NCBI GenBank assembly: GCA_009781565.1
Contig: WQXV01000010.1
Span: 1-14,110, forward strand
DNA from: Actinomycetes bacterium
Lineage (GTDB): Bacteria; Actinomycetota; Coriobacteriia; WRKU01
DNA: 14,110 bases
Reading direction: 5' to 3'
Positions 7,017 to 14,020 of the stretch are shown piece after piece. The notes under the pieces were generated by a model, which saw nothing but the letters and a program-made list of their open reading frames with translations, searched no databases and was not told the origin of the DNA. Each line of letters starts with the position of its first letter. Position 1 is the first letter of the stretch. The position numbers and the translations under genes were made by a program.

Positions 7017-7042
7017 TCGAAAAATCAGCGAAAACGCATCGG

Positions 7043-7070
7043 TTACCATGAAGAACTCAACAGATTTTAT
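7043..7070 (+). promoter_or_regulatory. Possible dnaB promoter
   Basis: TTACCA (7043-7048) and TTTTAT (7065-7070) with a 16-base spacer would start transcription near 7077, giving a short leader before the GTG at 7095. Both boxes match consensus at four of six positions, so the call is tentative. Confidence 0.3.
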
Positions 7071-7094
7071 CACATGAAATGAGGCCCGATAGAG

Positions 7095-8459
7095 GTGGAG
7101 AACACTCCAAGGATACCTCCGCATAACCTTGACGCAGAGCGCGCTTTACTGGGCGCGATGATGCTTTCAAATGAGGTCCAAGAAGAGGCAACAGGTACTC
7201 TGACCTGCGATGATTTCTATTCGACACGTCATCAGAGCATATTTGAAGCTATGGAGGCGCTCACTGCCAAAGGTATCACCTACGACCTACTGACCCTGGC
7301 CGATCGGCTGGAATCCAAAGGAAAGCTCGATTCGGTCGGCGGCTATGACTATCTGGTCGAAATATCGACCTCGATCACCGCGACCAGCTATTGGGAGCGC
7401 TATGCCAATATCGTTAAGCGGTTATCCACATACCGACAACTCATAACCGCAGGTAGCGCGATTGTTACGATGGGCTATGATGCTCCCGATGAGATCGCCG
7501 AAGCGATCGGTTTTGCCGAGGCCACGGTCATGAAAGTGACCGAGGAGCGCCTCTCAAACGACTTTGAACTGCTCGACGAGACACAACTGTGGAAGACGTT
7601 CAAAGAGTTCGAGGATCTGGTCGCAAGCAAGGGGCAATTGAGCGGTATCGCGACCGGTTTTTCCGATCTGGACCGCAAGACGCATGGCTTGCGTCCCGGA
7701 GAGCTCATCGTGTTAGGTGCCCGTCCCTCCGTCGGTAAATCATCGTTCGCACTCAATGTTGCGACCGGCGCGGCCAAGCAGGGAGCCAATGTCGCGATCT
7801 TCTCTTTGGAGATGACCGTCAAAGATGTGGTCTCACGAATACTTTGCGCTGAAGCCGAGGTCAGCTTCACCCATGTGCGCGATGGCAACATCTCCGATCG
7901 TGACTGGGCTGAGATAACCAACGCGATCGGCCGACTCGAGAACTACAACATCGCGATCGACGACTCGCCCTCGCTCAACATCGCCGAGCTGCGCGCCAAG
8001 GCGCGCAAGCAACTGCGCCACAGTCAGGGCAACGGCTTGATCATCGTCGACTATCTCCAGCTGATGCAGCCGGTGCGCTACAATGACGCGAGCCGCGAGC
8101 GTGAGATCGCCGAGATCTCGCGTGGCCTCAAGATCTTGGCCAAGGACCTACAGGTCCCGGTCCTGGCCCTCTCACAGCTCTCCCGCGGGATCGAGACCCG
8201 CAAGGGCAAGAGACCTCAACTCTCCGACCTGCGCGAGTCGGGAGCAATCGAGCAGGACGCCGACGTGGTCATGTTCTTGGACCGTATCATCAATCCCGGC
8301 AACGAGGATGAGGAGGGGCGTCCGCGACCCGGGCAGGCCAATCTGATCATCGCGAAAAACCGTAACGGCCCCACCGGTGAGATCCATCTGGCGTTTCGGG
8401 CGATGTATATGAAATTTGCTCAGCTTGCCTCGACGCAACAGGAGAAAGAGGCACCGTAG
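7095..8459 (+). CDS. dnaB: Replicative DNA helicase DnaB
   Basis: DnaB is the hexameric helicase that unwinds DNA 5'-3' at the replication fork and recruits primase. The 454-residue length is normal. The N-terminal helical domain (PPHNLDAERALLGAMM onward, about 8-150) is followed by the RecA-like motor. Walker A is GARPSVGKS (208-216), the Walker B strand LIIVD is at 315-319, and LSQLSRGIETR plus DLRESGAIEQDADVVMFLDR follow. No intein is present. The start is a GTG at 7095: an in-frame stop at 7080-7082 rules out an upstream start, and the conserved N-terminus begins right away, although the Shine-Dalgarno is weak. A perfect DnaA-box (TTATCCACA, 7422-7430) lies within the gene. purA follows after 46 bases, probably in the same transcript. 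Confidence 0.97.
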   Translation: MENTPRIPPHNLDAERALLGAMMLSNEVQEEATGTLTCDDFYSTRHQSIFEAMEALTAKGITYDLLTLADRLESKGKLDSVGGYDYLVEISTSITATSYWERYANIVKRLSTYRQLITAGSAIVTMGYDAPDEIAEAIGFAEATVMKVTEERLSNDFELLDETQLWKTFKEFEDLVASKGQLSGIATGFSDLDRKTHGLRPGELIVLGARPSVGKSSFALNVATGAAKQGANVAIFSLEMTVKDVVSRILCAEAEVSFTHVRDGNISDRDWAEITNAIGRLENYNIAIDDSPSLNIAELRAKARKQLRHSQGNGLIIVDYLQLMQPVRYNDASREREIAEISRGLKILAKDLQVPVLALSQLSRGIETRKGKRPQLSDLRESGAIEQDADVVMFLDRIINPGNEDEEGRPRPGQANLIIAKNRNGPTGEIHLAFRAMYMKFAQLASTQQEKEAP

Positions 8460-8505
8460 TCGCAGGAGCGCACGTTGCGCACCGACAAGGAAAAGAGGTA
8501 GGTCG

Positions 8506-9792
8506 ATGGCCGGAGTAGTACTGGTAGGCGTGCAGTGGGGAGACGAAGGTAAAGGTAAGATCACCGATCTGCTCGCTTCGCAGTTCGACTATGTCGTGCG
8601 TTTCCAAGGCGGCAACAACGCCGGACACACGGTGATATATAAAGGGACCAAGCTCCAGCTGCATCTGGTGCCCAGTGGGATCATGTATCCACAGGTCATC
8701 CCCGCTATCGGGAATGGCTGTGTCATCGATCCGGAGGTCCTCATAAAAGAGATCGAGATGCTCAACGCCCAAGATATCTCGACCGATCGTCTCCTGATAT
8801 CGACCAACGCGCATCTGATCATGCCCTATCACAAAGACCTCGACGGCGCGTCCGAGCGCAGGTTGGGAACCAACGAGATCGGCACGACCAGACGTGGTAT
8901 CGGCCCGGCGTATCGGGATAAAGCAGCGCGACTCGGTCTGCGTATGCAAGATCTTTTGGACCGCTCGATCTTTCGCGAGAAGGTCACCGCTGCTCTGGTC
9001 GAGACCAACGATGTGCTCGAGAAGATCTATGGGCTCGATCCCTACTCGGTCGACGATATCACCGCCGAGTTCATGGAATATGCCAAGATCCTCGAACCCC
9101 ACATCATCGAGCTCTCACCGGTACTCAACGACGCGCTCGACTCCGGCAAGAACGTCTTTTTTGAAGGGGCCCAGGGAACCCTGCTCGACATCGATCACGG
9201 GACCTATCCGTTCGTGACCTCCAGCAACCCGACCGCTGGTGGCGCGTGTGTCGGTACCGGGGTCGGACCGACCAAGGTAGCGCGCGTCCTGGGTATCTCG
9301 AAAGCCTATATCACACGCGTCGGCTCCGGACCGTTTCCGACCGAGCTCTTCGATGCCGATGGCGACACGTTCATCGATGTGGGACACGAATATGGCACCA
9401 CGACCGGTCGTAAACGACGCGCCGGTTGGTATGACGCTGTCATCACCAAATATGCTGCACAGATCAACGGGCTGACCGATCTGGCGATCACCAAGCTCGA
9501 TGTGCTCAGTGCGTTTCCCACCATCAAGATCTGTGTGGCCTACGAGGACGCACGGGGCGTGCGCCACACCACCGTACCCGGCCATCAAAGCGCATTCCAC
9601 CATGCCAAGCCGATCTATGAGGAGATGAAAGGCTGGAACGTCGATATCACGGGGGCGCGCACTTTCGAGGAGCTACCCCAGGAGGCGCAAGATTACATCG
9701 CGCGACTCGAGGAGCTTGCCGGTGTGCCGGTCTCGATCATCGCGGTCGGCCCTGATCGCGAACAGACGATCATCAGGCGCTCGCTGATCTAG
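8506..9792 (+). CDS. purA: Adenylosuccinate synthetase
   Basis: PurA condenses IMP with aspartate using GTP to give adenylosuccinate, the first committed step to AMP. The 428-residue length is standard. The N-terminal GVQWGDEGKGK P-loop contains the catalytic Asp13, and NNAGH supplies His41. GIGPAYRDKAARLGLR, SSNPTAGGACVGTGVGP (near the IMP site), GTTTGRKRRAGWYDAV and the C-terminal GPDREQTI guanine-binding motif all occur in order. The ATG at 8506 has AGAGGT upstream and gives the family's N-terminus; the frame runs open leftward into dnaB (to 8416), but that extension is not part of the protein. It sits 46 bases after dnaB. No convincing terminator follows it. Confidence 0.97.
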   Translation: MAGVVLVGVQWGDEGKGKITDLLASQFDYVVRFQGGNNAGHTVIYKGTKLQLHLVPSGIMYPQVIPAIGNGCVIDPEVLIKEIEMLNAQDISTDRLLISTNAHLIMPYHKDLDGASERRLGTNEIGTTRRGIGPAYRDKAARLGLRMQDLLDRSIFREKVTAALVETNDVLEKIYGLDPYSVDDITAEFMEYAKILEPHIIELSPVLNDALDSGKNVFFEGAQGTLLDIDHGTYPFVTSSNPTAGGACVGTGVGPTKVARVLGISKAYITRVGSGPFPTELFDADGDTFIDVGHEYGTTTGRKRRAGWYDAVITKYAAQINGLTDLAITKLDVLSAFPTIKICVAYEDARGVRHTTVPGHQSAFHHAKPIYEEMKGWNVDITGARTFEELPQEAQDYIARLEELAGVPVSIIAVGPDREQTIIRRSLI

Positions 9793-9806
9793 TCACGCCT
9801 ACGCAT

Positions 9807-9830
9807 CGCATAGGTAGACGCATAGGTAGA
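9807..9830. repeat. Perfect 12-bp tandem duplication
   Basis: CGCATAGGTAGA is repeated head to tail at 9807-9818 and 9819-9830, in the 61-base gap between the convergent purA and DUF368 genes. The first copy can also form a weak 7-bp hairpin with CCTACGC just upstream on the - strand (one G-U pair), without a U-tract, so terminator function is doubtful. Confidence 0.6.
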
Positions 9831-9853
9831 ATGGCTCTATATCTGATACGGAA

Positions 9854-10750
9854 CTAGTCGAGAAAAGCAGGGAGTTTGTCTTCCTCGGCGCCGAGCTCTC
9901 CGACATCCATCTTGTTCGAGAGATAGACGAACATCATCGAGATCGCGAGTCCGAGTACCAGCATGAATGCACCTAAACGCCAGTTGAAATCGCTGTCCTG
10001 TAGGCGGATGCTCTGGATGATAAGCCCCATTATCGAGCTGGTCATGAACCCGAGGATCATGGTGTAGGCAAGTCCAGGTATCTTCTCGAACACCCACTTG
10101 ATCGCGCGCGATGAGAGCACCACCCCTGCGACCGCACAAAGCGCGAACAGTGCGAAGGGCACCAGCAGCGTTAGATCCAGATCGATCAACGTCTTAGCTG
10201 CATAGATCAACTGCCGGTAGACCCCGAAGACGATGAGCACCATCGAGACGCTCATACCGGGGATGAGCATGGTCGCGCCTCCGGCAAACCCGGCTGCGGC
10301 AAGATGAGCAATACCCGCGGTCAGTCCTTGGGCGTCTCCACCCATGCCTGAGCGGGTCCCGGCAAAGAACAGAGAGAGAGCCATCGCAAACGCTGCGATG
10401 CCTCCCCACAGGTAGCTCAGCTTGAATCCGTATTTCTTGATCTCGGCATAGATGACCGGCAGATTACCGGCGATCAGGCCCAGGAACAACAGATAGGTCG
10501 CTTTCTCGTAGGTATTGAATAGAAGGTCGAAGATGACGATGAAGACGATACCGCTCAGGACCACGCCGATACCGATCGGGATGCAGAACAAGATGTTGCG
10601 TTTGAGATTCTTGAAGGGGTTCGAAGCGATCTCGACGATGTCTTTATAGACACCCATGATGATGGCAATCACCGCGCCGCTGAGTCCGGGGGCGAAGACG
10701 CTCAGTCCCAAGAAGAAGCCGCACAGGATGCGATAGAGATAATTGAGCAT
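9854..10750 (-). CDS. DUF368 family membrane protein, PopT-type polyprenyl-phosphate transporter
   Basis: This polytopic membrane protein belongs to the DUF368 family. Two repeat halves are visible: the first carries PGLSGAVIAIIMGVY, the second PGMSVSMVLIVFGVY, each followed by several hydrophobic segments. Members of this family (PopT) were shown to help return undecaprenyl phosphate across the membrane for reuse in peptidoglycan and wall-polymer synthesis. With the ATG at 10750 the protein has 298 residues, a usual length, and that start has AAGGTGA just upstream. An upstream in-frame ATG at 10849 would add 33 residues but lacks a ribosome-binding site. The gene converges on purA and diverges from the SRP RNA. 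A consensus TTGACA at 10867-10872 on the - strand may belong to its promoter, but I see no clear -10. Transporter function is inferred from the family. Confidence 0.85.
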   Translation of the reverse strand: MLNYLYRILCGFFLGLSVFAPGLSGAVIAIIMGVYKDIVEIASNPFKNLKRNILFCIPIGIGVVLSGIVFIVIFDLLFNTYEKATYLLFLGLIAGNLPVIYAEIKKYGFKLSYLWGGIAAFAMALSLFFAGTRSGMGGDAQGLTAGIAHLAAAGFAGGATMLIPGMSVSMVLIVFGVYRQLIYAAKTLIDLDLTLLVPFALFALCAVAGVVLSSRAIKWVFEKIPGLAYTMILGFMTSSIMGLIIQSIRLQDSDFNWRLGAFMLVLGLAISMMFVYLSNKMDVGELGAEEDKLPAFLD

Positions 10751-10896
10751 GCTTGTCACCTTACTCGTCGGAGATACTGCCTCTAAAAGCTTAGCATCAC
10801 CAGACGCTCCCGCAACCATCAGTCCCAAAACGTAACAGAGGACACACATTCCAGATAAGCAAATTGTGTCAACTCGCTCCGATTGACCGGATGCGT

Positions 10897-10905
10897 TGGT
10901 ACTAT
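10897..10905 (+). promoter_or_regulatory. Extended -10 promoter of the SRP RNA gene
   Basis: TGGTACTAT at 10897-10905 reads as TG-n plus a TACTAT -10 hexamer. Its end is 7 bases before the start of the base-paired SRP RNA at 10913, matching the expected transcription start. A TTGACC lies upstream (10883-10888), but its spacing to the -10 is too short, so the extended -10 is probably what matters. Confidence 0.45.
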
Positions 10906-10912
10906 AGAGGAC

Positions 10913-11021
10913 GGATGCGTTGAACGGACTCAGGGGGCGCTATAGTGTGAACCTGGTCAGGACGGAGACGTAGCAGCCATAAGCACTCCCTGGCGAGCCC
11001 CTGGGTCTGCTCAGCGCATCC
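10913..11021 (+). ncRNA. ffs: Small bacterial signal recognition particle RNA (4.5S type)
   Basis: SRP RNA pairs with Ffh to target nascent membrane proteins. The conserved domain IV core is present: GTCAG, then ACG-GAGA-CGT (a GNRA tetraloop), then AGCAG (about 10956-10975). The RNA closes into one long rod: GGATGCGTTGA (10913-10923) pairs along all 11 bases with TCAGCGCATCC (11011-11021, one G-U), and CTCAGGGG pairs with CCCCTGGG nearer the core. That gives about 109 nucleotides, the small-type length. A second GGATGCGTTG at 10889-10898, before the predicted start, duplicates the 5' strand. Only 20 bases separate the 3' end from dnaX. The gene order SRP RNA-dnaX-ybaB-recR matches Bacillus subtilis. 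Confidence 0.92.
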
Positions 11022-11041
11022 ATAACTGATGAAAGGATCGC

Positions 11042-12898
11042 ATGGCATACCAGTCCTTATATAGAACATACCGACCGACCACCTTCGATGACATGGTGGG
11101 ACAGACCCATATCACGCGCACGCTGCAAAACGCGCTGGCTGGTGACCAGCTCGCCCACGCCTACCTCTTCGTCGGCCCCCGTGGTACCGGCAAGACGACC
11201 ACGGCGCGCATCCTGGCCAAGGCGCTGTTCTGCGAATGTGGTGCGCCCACCTCCGAGCCCGACGGGAGCTGCGAGACATGCAAAGCGATCGCCGAAGGCA
11301 ATCATCCCGATGTGATCGAGCTGGATGCGGCATCGCGTACCGGCGTCGAGAACGTGCGCGACGAGATCATCTCACGGGTGCACTATGCACCGGCCCAGGG
11401 TAAGTACAAGGTCTACATCATCGACGAGGTCCATATGCTCTCGACCGGCGCATTCAACGCTATGCTCAAAACGCTGGAGGAGCCTCCGTCGCATGTGATC
11501 TTCGTGCTGTGTACGACCCATCCCCAAAAGATCCCGCAGACGATCAAGAGTCGCTGTCAGCAATTCGACTTCCATCCCATCAGCATCGAGGATATCACGG
11601 CACGGTTGGGCTATATCGCCCAATCCGAGGGGGTCCAGATCGATCCTGCGGCGCTGCCTATGATCGCGAAGTTCGCCGACGGAGGAATGCGCGATGCGAT
11701 CACCGCGCTCGAGCAGCTCATATCCTTTGCCGGTGAAGAGATCACCGTCGACGATGTCGAGGGGATGTTAGGTGAGATCGATTCACAATCGTTGGCTACA
11801 CTGGCAACCTCGGTCGCCACACGCGACGTGGTCGCAACCCTTCAATGGGTCCAGGCGCAGGTCGAGGTCGGAGCCGATCTGGTCGAGATCACACGCTCGT
11901 TGCAAGAATACCTACGGGATATGTACGTGCTCTCGGTCCTTGGCGTGAGCGCCGGGATCATCGATCGCACCAATGACGAGATCGAGAATCTGGGAAATGT
12001 CGGAAAGCAGTTCATCGGACCTGAGCATATCGCGCGCTCGCTTGATCTGCTCGATGAGGCGATGAGTTCGATGCGGCGTTCGACCAATCCACGACTCATC
12101 CTCGAGATGGTGCTGATCCGCGCGACGCGTCCGGAGGGTGATATCTCCCTTGAGGCTTTGGCCCAGCGCATCGAGTCGCTCGAGCAAGGCAGAACAGGCG
12201 CGGTAGTACCGATCAGCATGGCTGCGGAACCGGCCTCTCAAAGACCGATCGATCCGGCGAGTCCGGTACCAGCGACAACGACACCTACCTCTGCCCCAGC
12301 TCCGACTCCGGCCACCGATGGTGGGGTTGCCGATCCGATGCGGGCAGAGCAGTTGTGGCGGATCACGCTGACGCGCATCCGTGAGACCAGCCCTTCGCGC
12401 TATCCGCTCTACGTCGACACCTCGGCGACGTTTGACGATGAGGGGATGTTTACCATCATCTACGATGCCAATCAGGTATTTCGTATGAAACAGGCAGGTC
12501 AACGTGAGAATCTCGTGATGCTCACCCAAGCGCTTCACGAAGCAGCCGCTACCAATTTCAACGTCAAACTGAAGGCCGGTGATGAGATCATCTATGCACC
12601 GGTATCAGCAATCGATACAGCGTCTAGCGATGATGATGAGACCGAAGAGCCCGAAGCGCCGCAGGTCATGACAACTCCAGCACCGGTCATCGAGGTGCCG
12701 TCTGCAAAAGAGAATATGATCGCAGATGAAACTGCGCACGACGCGGTATCCTCGGAGATACCCTTTGAGCTTCAGATGGACAGCTCGGTCACTCTGACAG
12801 AGGCTCAGACGAAGGCTGCCGCTCTCGAAGAGGATCAAGAGCTCATGGGAAAGCTGGACGAGTGGGGCGCGACAGTGATCGATCAACAAGATCAATGA
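11042..12898 (+). CDS. dnaX: DNA polymerase III subunits gamma/tau
   Basis: DnaX is the clamp-loader ATPase that also couples polymerase cores to DnaB. In this 618-residue protein the AAA+ domain has Walker A GPRGTGKTT (K51), a zinc-binding module with Cys64, Cys66, Cys77 and Cys80, Walker B YIIDEVH (125-131), and the SRC arginine-finger motif (170-172). Clamp-loader domains II-III run to about 370. A Pro/Ala/Thr-rich linker (about 390-440) precedes a C-terminal region that is acidic near its end, where tau contacts partners. I see no A-AAA-AAG slippery site, so a short gamma form is not predicted. The ATG at 11042 has AAAGGA upstream. It begins 20 bases after the SRP RNA, with ybaB 42 bases downstream. 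Confidence 0.96.
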   Translation: MAYQSLYRTYRPTTFDDMVGQTHITRTLQNALAGDQLAHAYLFVGPRGTGKTTTARILAKALFCECGAPTSEPDGSCETCKAIAEGNHPDVIELDAASRTGVENVRDEIISRVHYAPAQGKYKVYIIDEVHMLSTGAFNAMLKTLEEPPSHVIFVLCTTHPQKIPQTIKSRCQQFDFHPISIEDITARLGYIAQSEGVQIDPAALPMIAKFADGGMRDAITALEQLISFAGEEITVDDVEGMLGEIDSQSLATLATSVATRDVVATLQWVQAQVEVGADLVEITRSLQEYLRDMYVLSVLGVSAGIIDRTNDEIENLGNVGKQFIGPEHIARSLDLLDEAMSSMRRSTNPRLILEMVLIRATRPEGDISLEALAQRIESLEQGRTGAVVPISMAAEPASQRPIDPASPVPATTTPTSAPAPTPATDGGVADPMRAEQLWRITLTRIRETSPSRYPLYVDTSATFDDEGMFTIIYDANQVFRMKQAGQRENLVMLTQALHEAAATNFNVKLKAGDEIIYAPVSAIDTASSDDDETEEPEAPQVMTTPAPVIEVPSAKENMIADETAHDAVSSEIPFELQMDSSVTLTEAQTKAAALEEDQELMGKLDEWGATVIDQQDQ

Positions 12899-12940
12899 AC
12901 TGGTCTGTGACGAGATAGACGGCAACGGCAAAGGAGAACG

Positions 12941-13249
12941 ATGGACATTCAAAAGATGATGAAACAGGCTCAGGAAGCACAGACGAAGATGGTCGCTTTG
13001 CAAGAAGAGTTGGCGAATGAGACTATCGAAGCGAGTGCAGGTGGTGGCATGGTCAAAGCGACCATGACCGGCGCCTACGAGCTTACCAGTATCAAGATAG
13101 ATCCAAGTGCGGTCGACACCTCTGACATCGAGCTGCTTGAAGATATGGTGGTCGCCGCGGTCAACGAGGCATTCCGCTCTGCGGCAGAGCTTGCCAACTC
13201 CCGTATGGCAGAGATCACCGGGGGTATGAACATCCCCGGATTGATGTAG
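12941..13249 (+). CDS. ybaB: YbaB/EbfC family nucleoid-associated protein
   Basis: A 102-residue protein with the YbaB/EbfC pattern: N-terminal MDIQKMMKQAQEAQTKM helix, a central ETIEASAGGGMVKATMTG beta region, and a C-terminal helix ending in ITGGMNIPG. Family members dimerise and bind DNA with little sequence preference. The gene lies between dnaX and recR in most bacteria, and here it starts 42 bases after dnaX and ends 30 bases before recR. The ATG at 12941 follows a strong AAAGGAGA Shine-Dalgarno. The identity is sure, but the precise cellular role of this family is poorly defined. Confidence 0.95.
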   Translation: MDIQKMMKQAQEAQTKMVALQEELANETIEASAGGGMVKATMTGAYELTSIKIDPSAVDTSDIELLEDMVVAAVNEAFRSAAELANSRMAEITGGMNIPGLM

Positions 13250-13279
13250 TGGCACCGGCTGAGTAAGGAGCCGGATCGG

Positions 13280-13876
13280 ATGCGTTATCCCGCCTCAATA
13301 CTTGCGTTGCTCGACGAGCTTGAGCGCCTGCCCGGGATCGGACCGAAGAGCGCCCAGCGTATCGCCTATTGGCTGCTGACCAGCGAGCAAGCTGATCCGC
13401 AGCGTCTTTCCGATGCGATCGTCCACGCGAAAGAGACGATCCATTTCTGCCCGCAGTGTTTTGATTTTGCCGAGGGTGAGTTGTGCGAGGTGTGTGCCAA
13501 CCCGCGCAGAGATTCGACGCAGCTGTGTGTCGTGGCCGAACCACGAGACGCGACCGCGATCGAGCGCACCGGTGAATACCACGGACTCTACCATGTGCTC
13601 CATGGCGTCATCTCGCCGCTTGATGGGATCGGTCCGCAGCAGCTCAAGGTTGCCGAGCTGATGAGCAGGCTGGGCGATACTTCGATCAGCGAGGTCATCA
13701 TTGCGACCAACCCCAACGTCGAGGGCGAGACGACCGCGACCTATCTTGCGCGCATGATCAAGCCCCTCCAGATCAAGGTCACCCGAATCGCCAGCGGCCT
13801 TCCCGTGGGAGGCGATCTCGAGTTTGCCGACGAGGTGACGTTGGGTCGTGCGATGGAAGCGCGCCGAGAACTGTAG
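13280..13876 (+). CDS. recR: Recombination mediator protein RecR
   Basis: RecR acts with RecO (and RecF) to load RecA onto SSB-coated DNA during gap repair. The 198-residue length is standard. An N-terminal helix-hairpin-helix (LERLPGIGPKSAQRIA, about 15-30) is followed by the zinc finger Cys57-Cys60-Cys69-Cys72 (CPQC and CEVC) and a Toprim domain beginning LCVVAEPRD, continuing through the EYHGLYHVLHGVISPLDGIGP signature and ATNPNVEGETTA. The ATG at 13280 is preceded by AAGGAG about 10 bases upstream. It is the last gene of the dnaX-ybaB-recR unit, and its usual partner SSB is encoded elsewhere in this window. No clear terminator follows. Confidence 0.97.
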   Translation: MRYPASILALLDELERLPGIGPKSAQRIAYWLLTSEQADPQRLSDAIVHAKETIHFCPQCFDFAEGELCEVCANPRRDSTQLCVVAEPRDATAIERTGEYHGLYHVLHGVISPLDGIGPQQLKVAELMSRLGDTSISEVIIATNPNVEGETTATYLARMIKPLQIKVTRIASGLPVGGDLEFADEVTLGRAMEARREL

Positions 13877-13946
13877 GATATCCCGTCCAAATCAGCATGA
13901 TCACTGATCGTTTGTGCTAAGAATAAGAATTCTCGTGACTTGTTGA

Positions 13947-13985
13947 TTGACATTTATTCAACTTTGCCTACTAACCTGCTAGAAT
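13947..13985 (+). promoter_or_regulatory. Promoter region for the gene leaving the window
   Basis: An extended -10, TGCTAGAAT (13977-13985), lies about 36-70 bases before the candidate starts of the last gene. The spaced hexamer TTCAAC (13957-13962, 17-base spacer) is a weak -35. A consensus TTGACA at 13947-13952 could instead pair with TACTAA (13969-13974, 16-base spacer), so two overlapping promoters are possible. The rest of the 144-base gap after recR is AT-rich and shows nothing else. Confidence 0.5.
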
Positions 13986-14020
13986 GACGATAACTGTTTC
14001 AGCATGAGAGGAACGGAGTT

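Larger units (their letters stand above)
6776..7094. other. AT-rich divergent intergenic region between the M23 gene and dnaB
   Basis: These 319 bases contain no supported gene. Their right two thirds are clearly richer in A and T than the flanking genes. They hold candidate promoters for both directions, the short repeat GTAACG twice (6922-6927, 6933-6938), and a repeated TGTGGAAA motif at 6958-7016 described separately. Two stretches, 6970-6985 and 7011-7025, are near-identical copies (GGAAAACTCGAAAAAT, with one A fewer in the second). Confidence 0.7.

Noticed and set aside
6861..7124. An 87-codon - strand frame spanning the dnaB upstream region
   Set aside because: It overlaps the dnaB start and the regulatory repeats, has no convincing ribosome-binding site and resembles no known protein.
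8416..8505. N-terminal extension of purA into dnaB
   Set aside because: The conserved purA N-terminus starts at the ATG at 8506, which has a Shine-Dalgarno; the upstream part is the dnaB frame read in another phase.
8347..9102. A 251-codon - strand frame across the dnaB-purA junction
   Set aside because: It is antisense to the highly conserved purA and the end of dnaB, with no coding evidence.
9798..9814. Terminator between purA and the DUF368 gene
   Set aside because: The stem is short with a mismatch or G-U pair and there is no U-tract on either strand.
11042..12898. Programmed frameshift producing a gamma form from dnaX
   Set aside because: I found no A-AAA-AAG-type slippery sequence with a following hairpin in the gene.
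12605..13255. A 216-codon - strand frame opposite the dnaX end and ybaB
   Set aside because: It is antisense to two well-supported genes and shows no family features.
13885..13915. Terminator after recR
   Set aside because: Only short imperfect ATCAG/CTGAT pairings are present, with no run of T after them.
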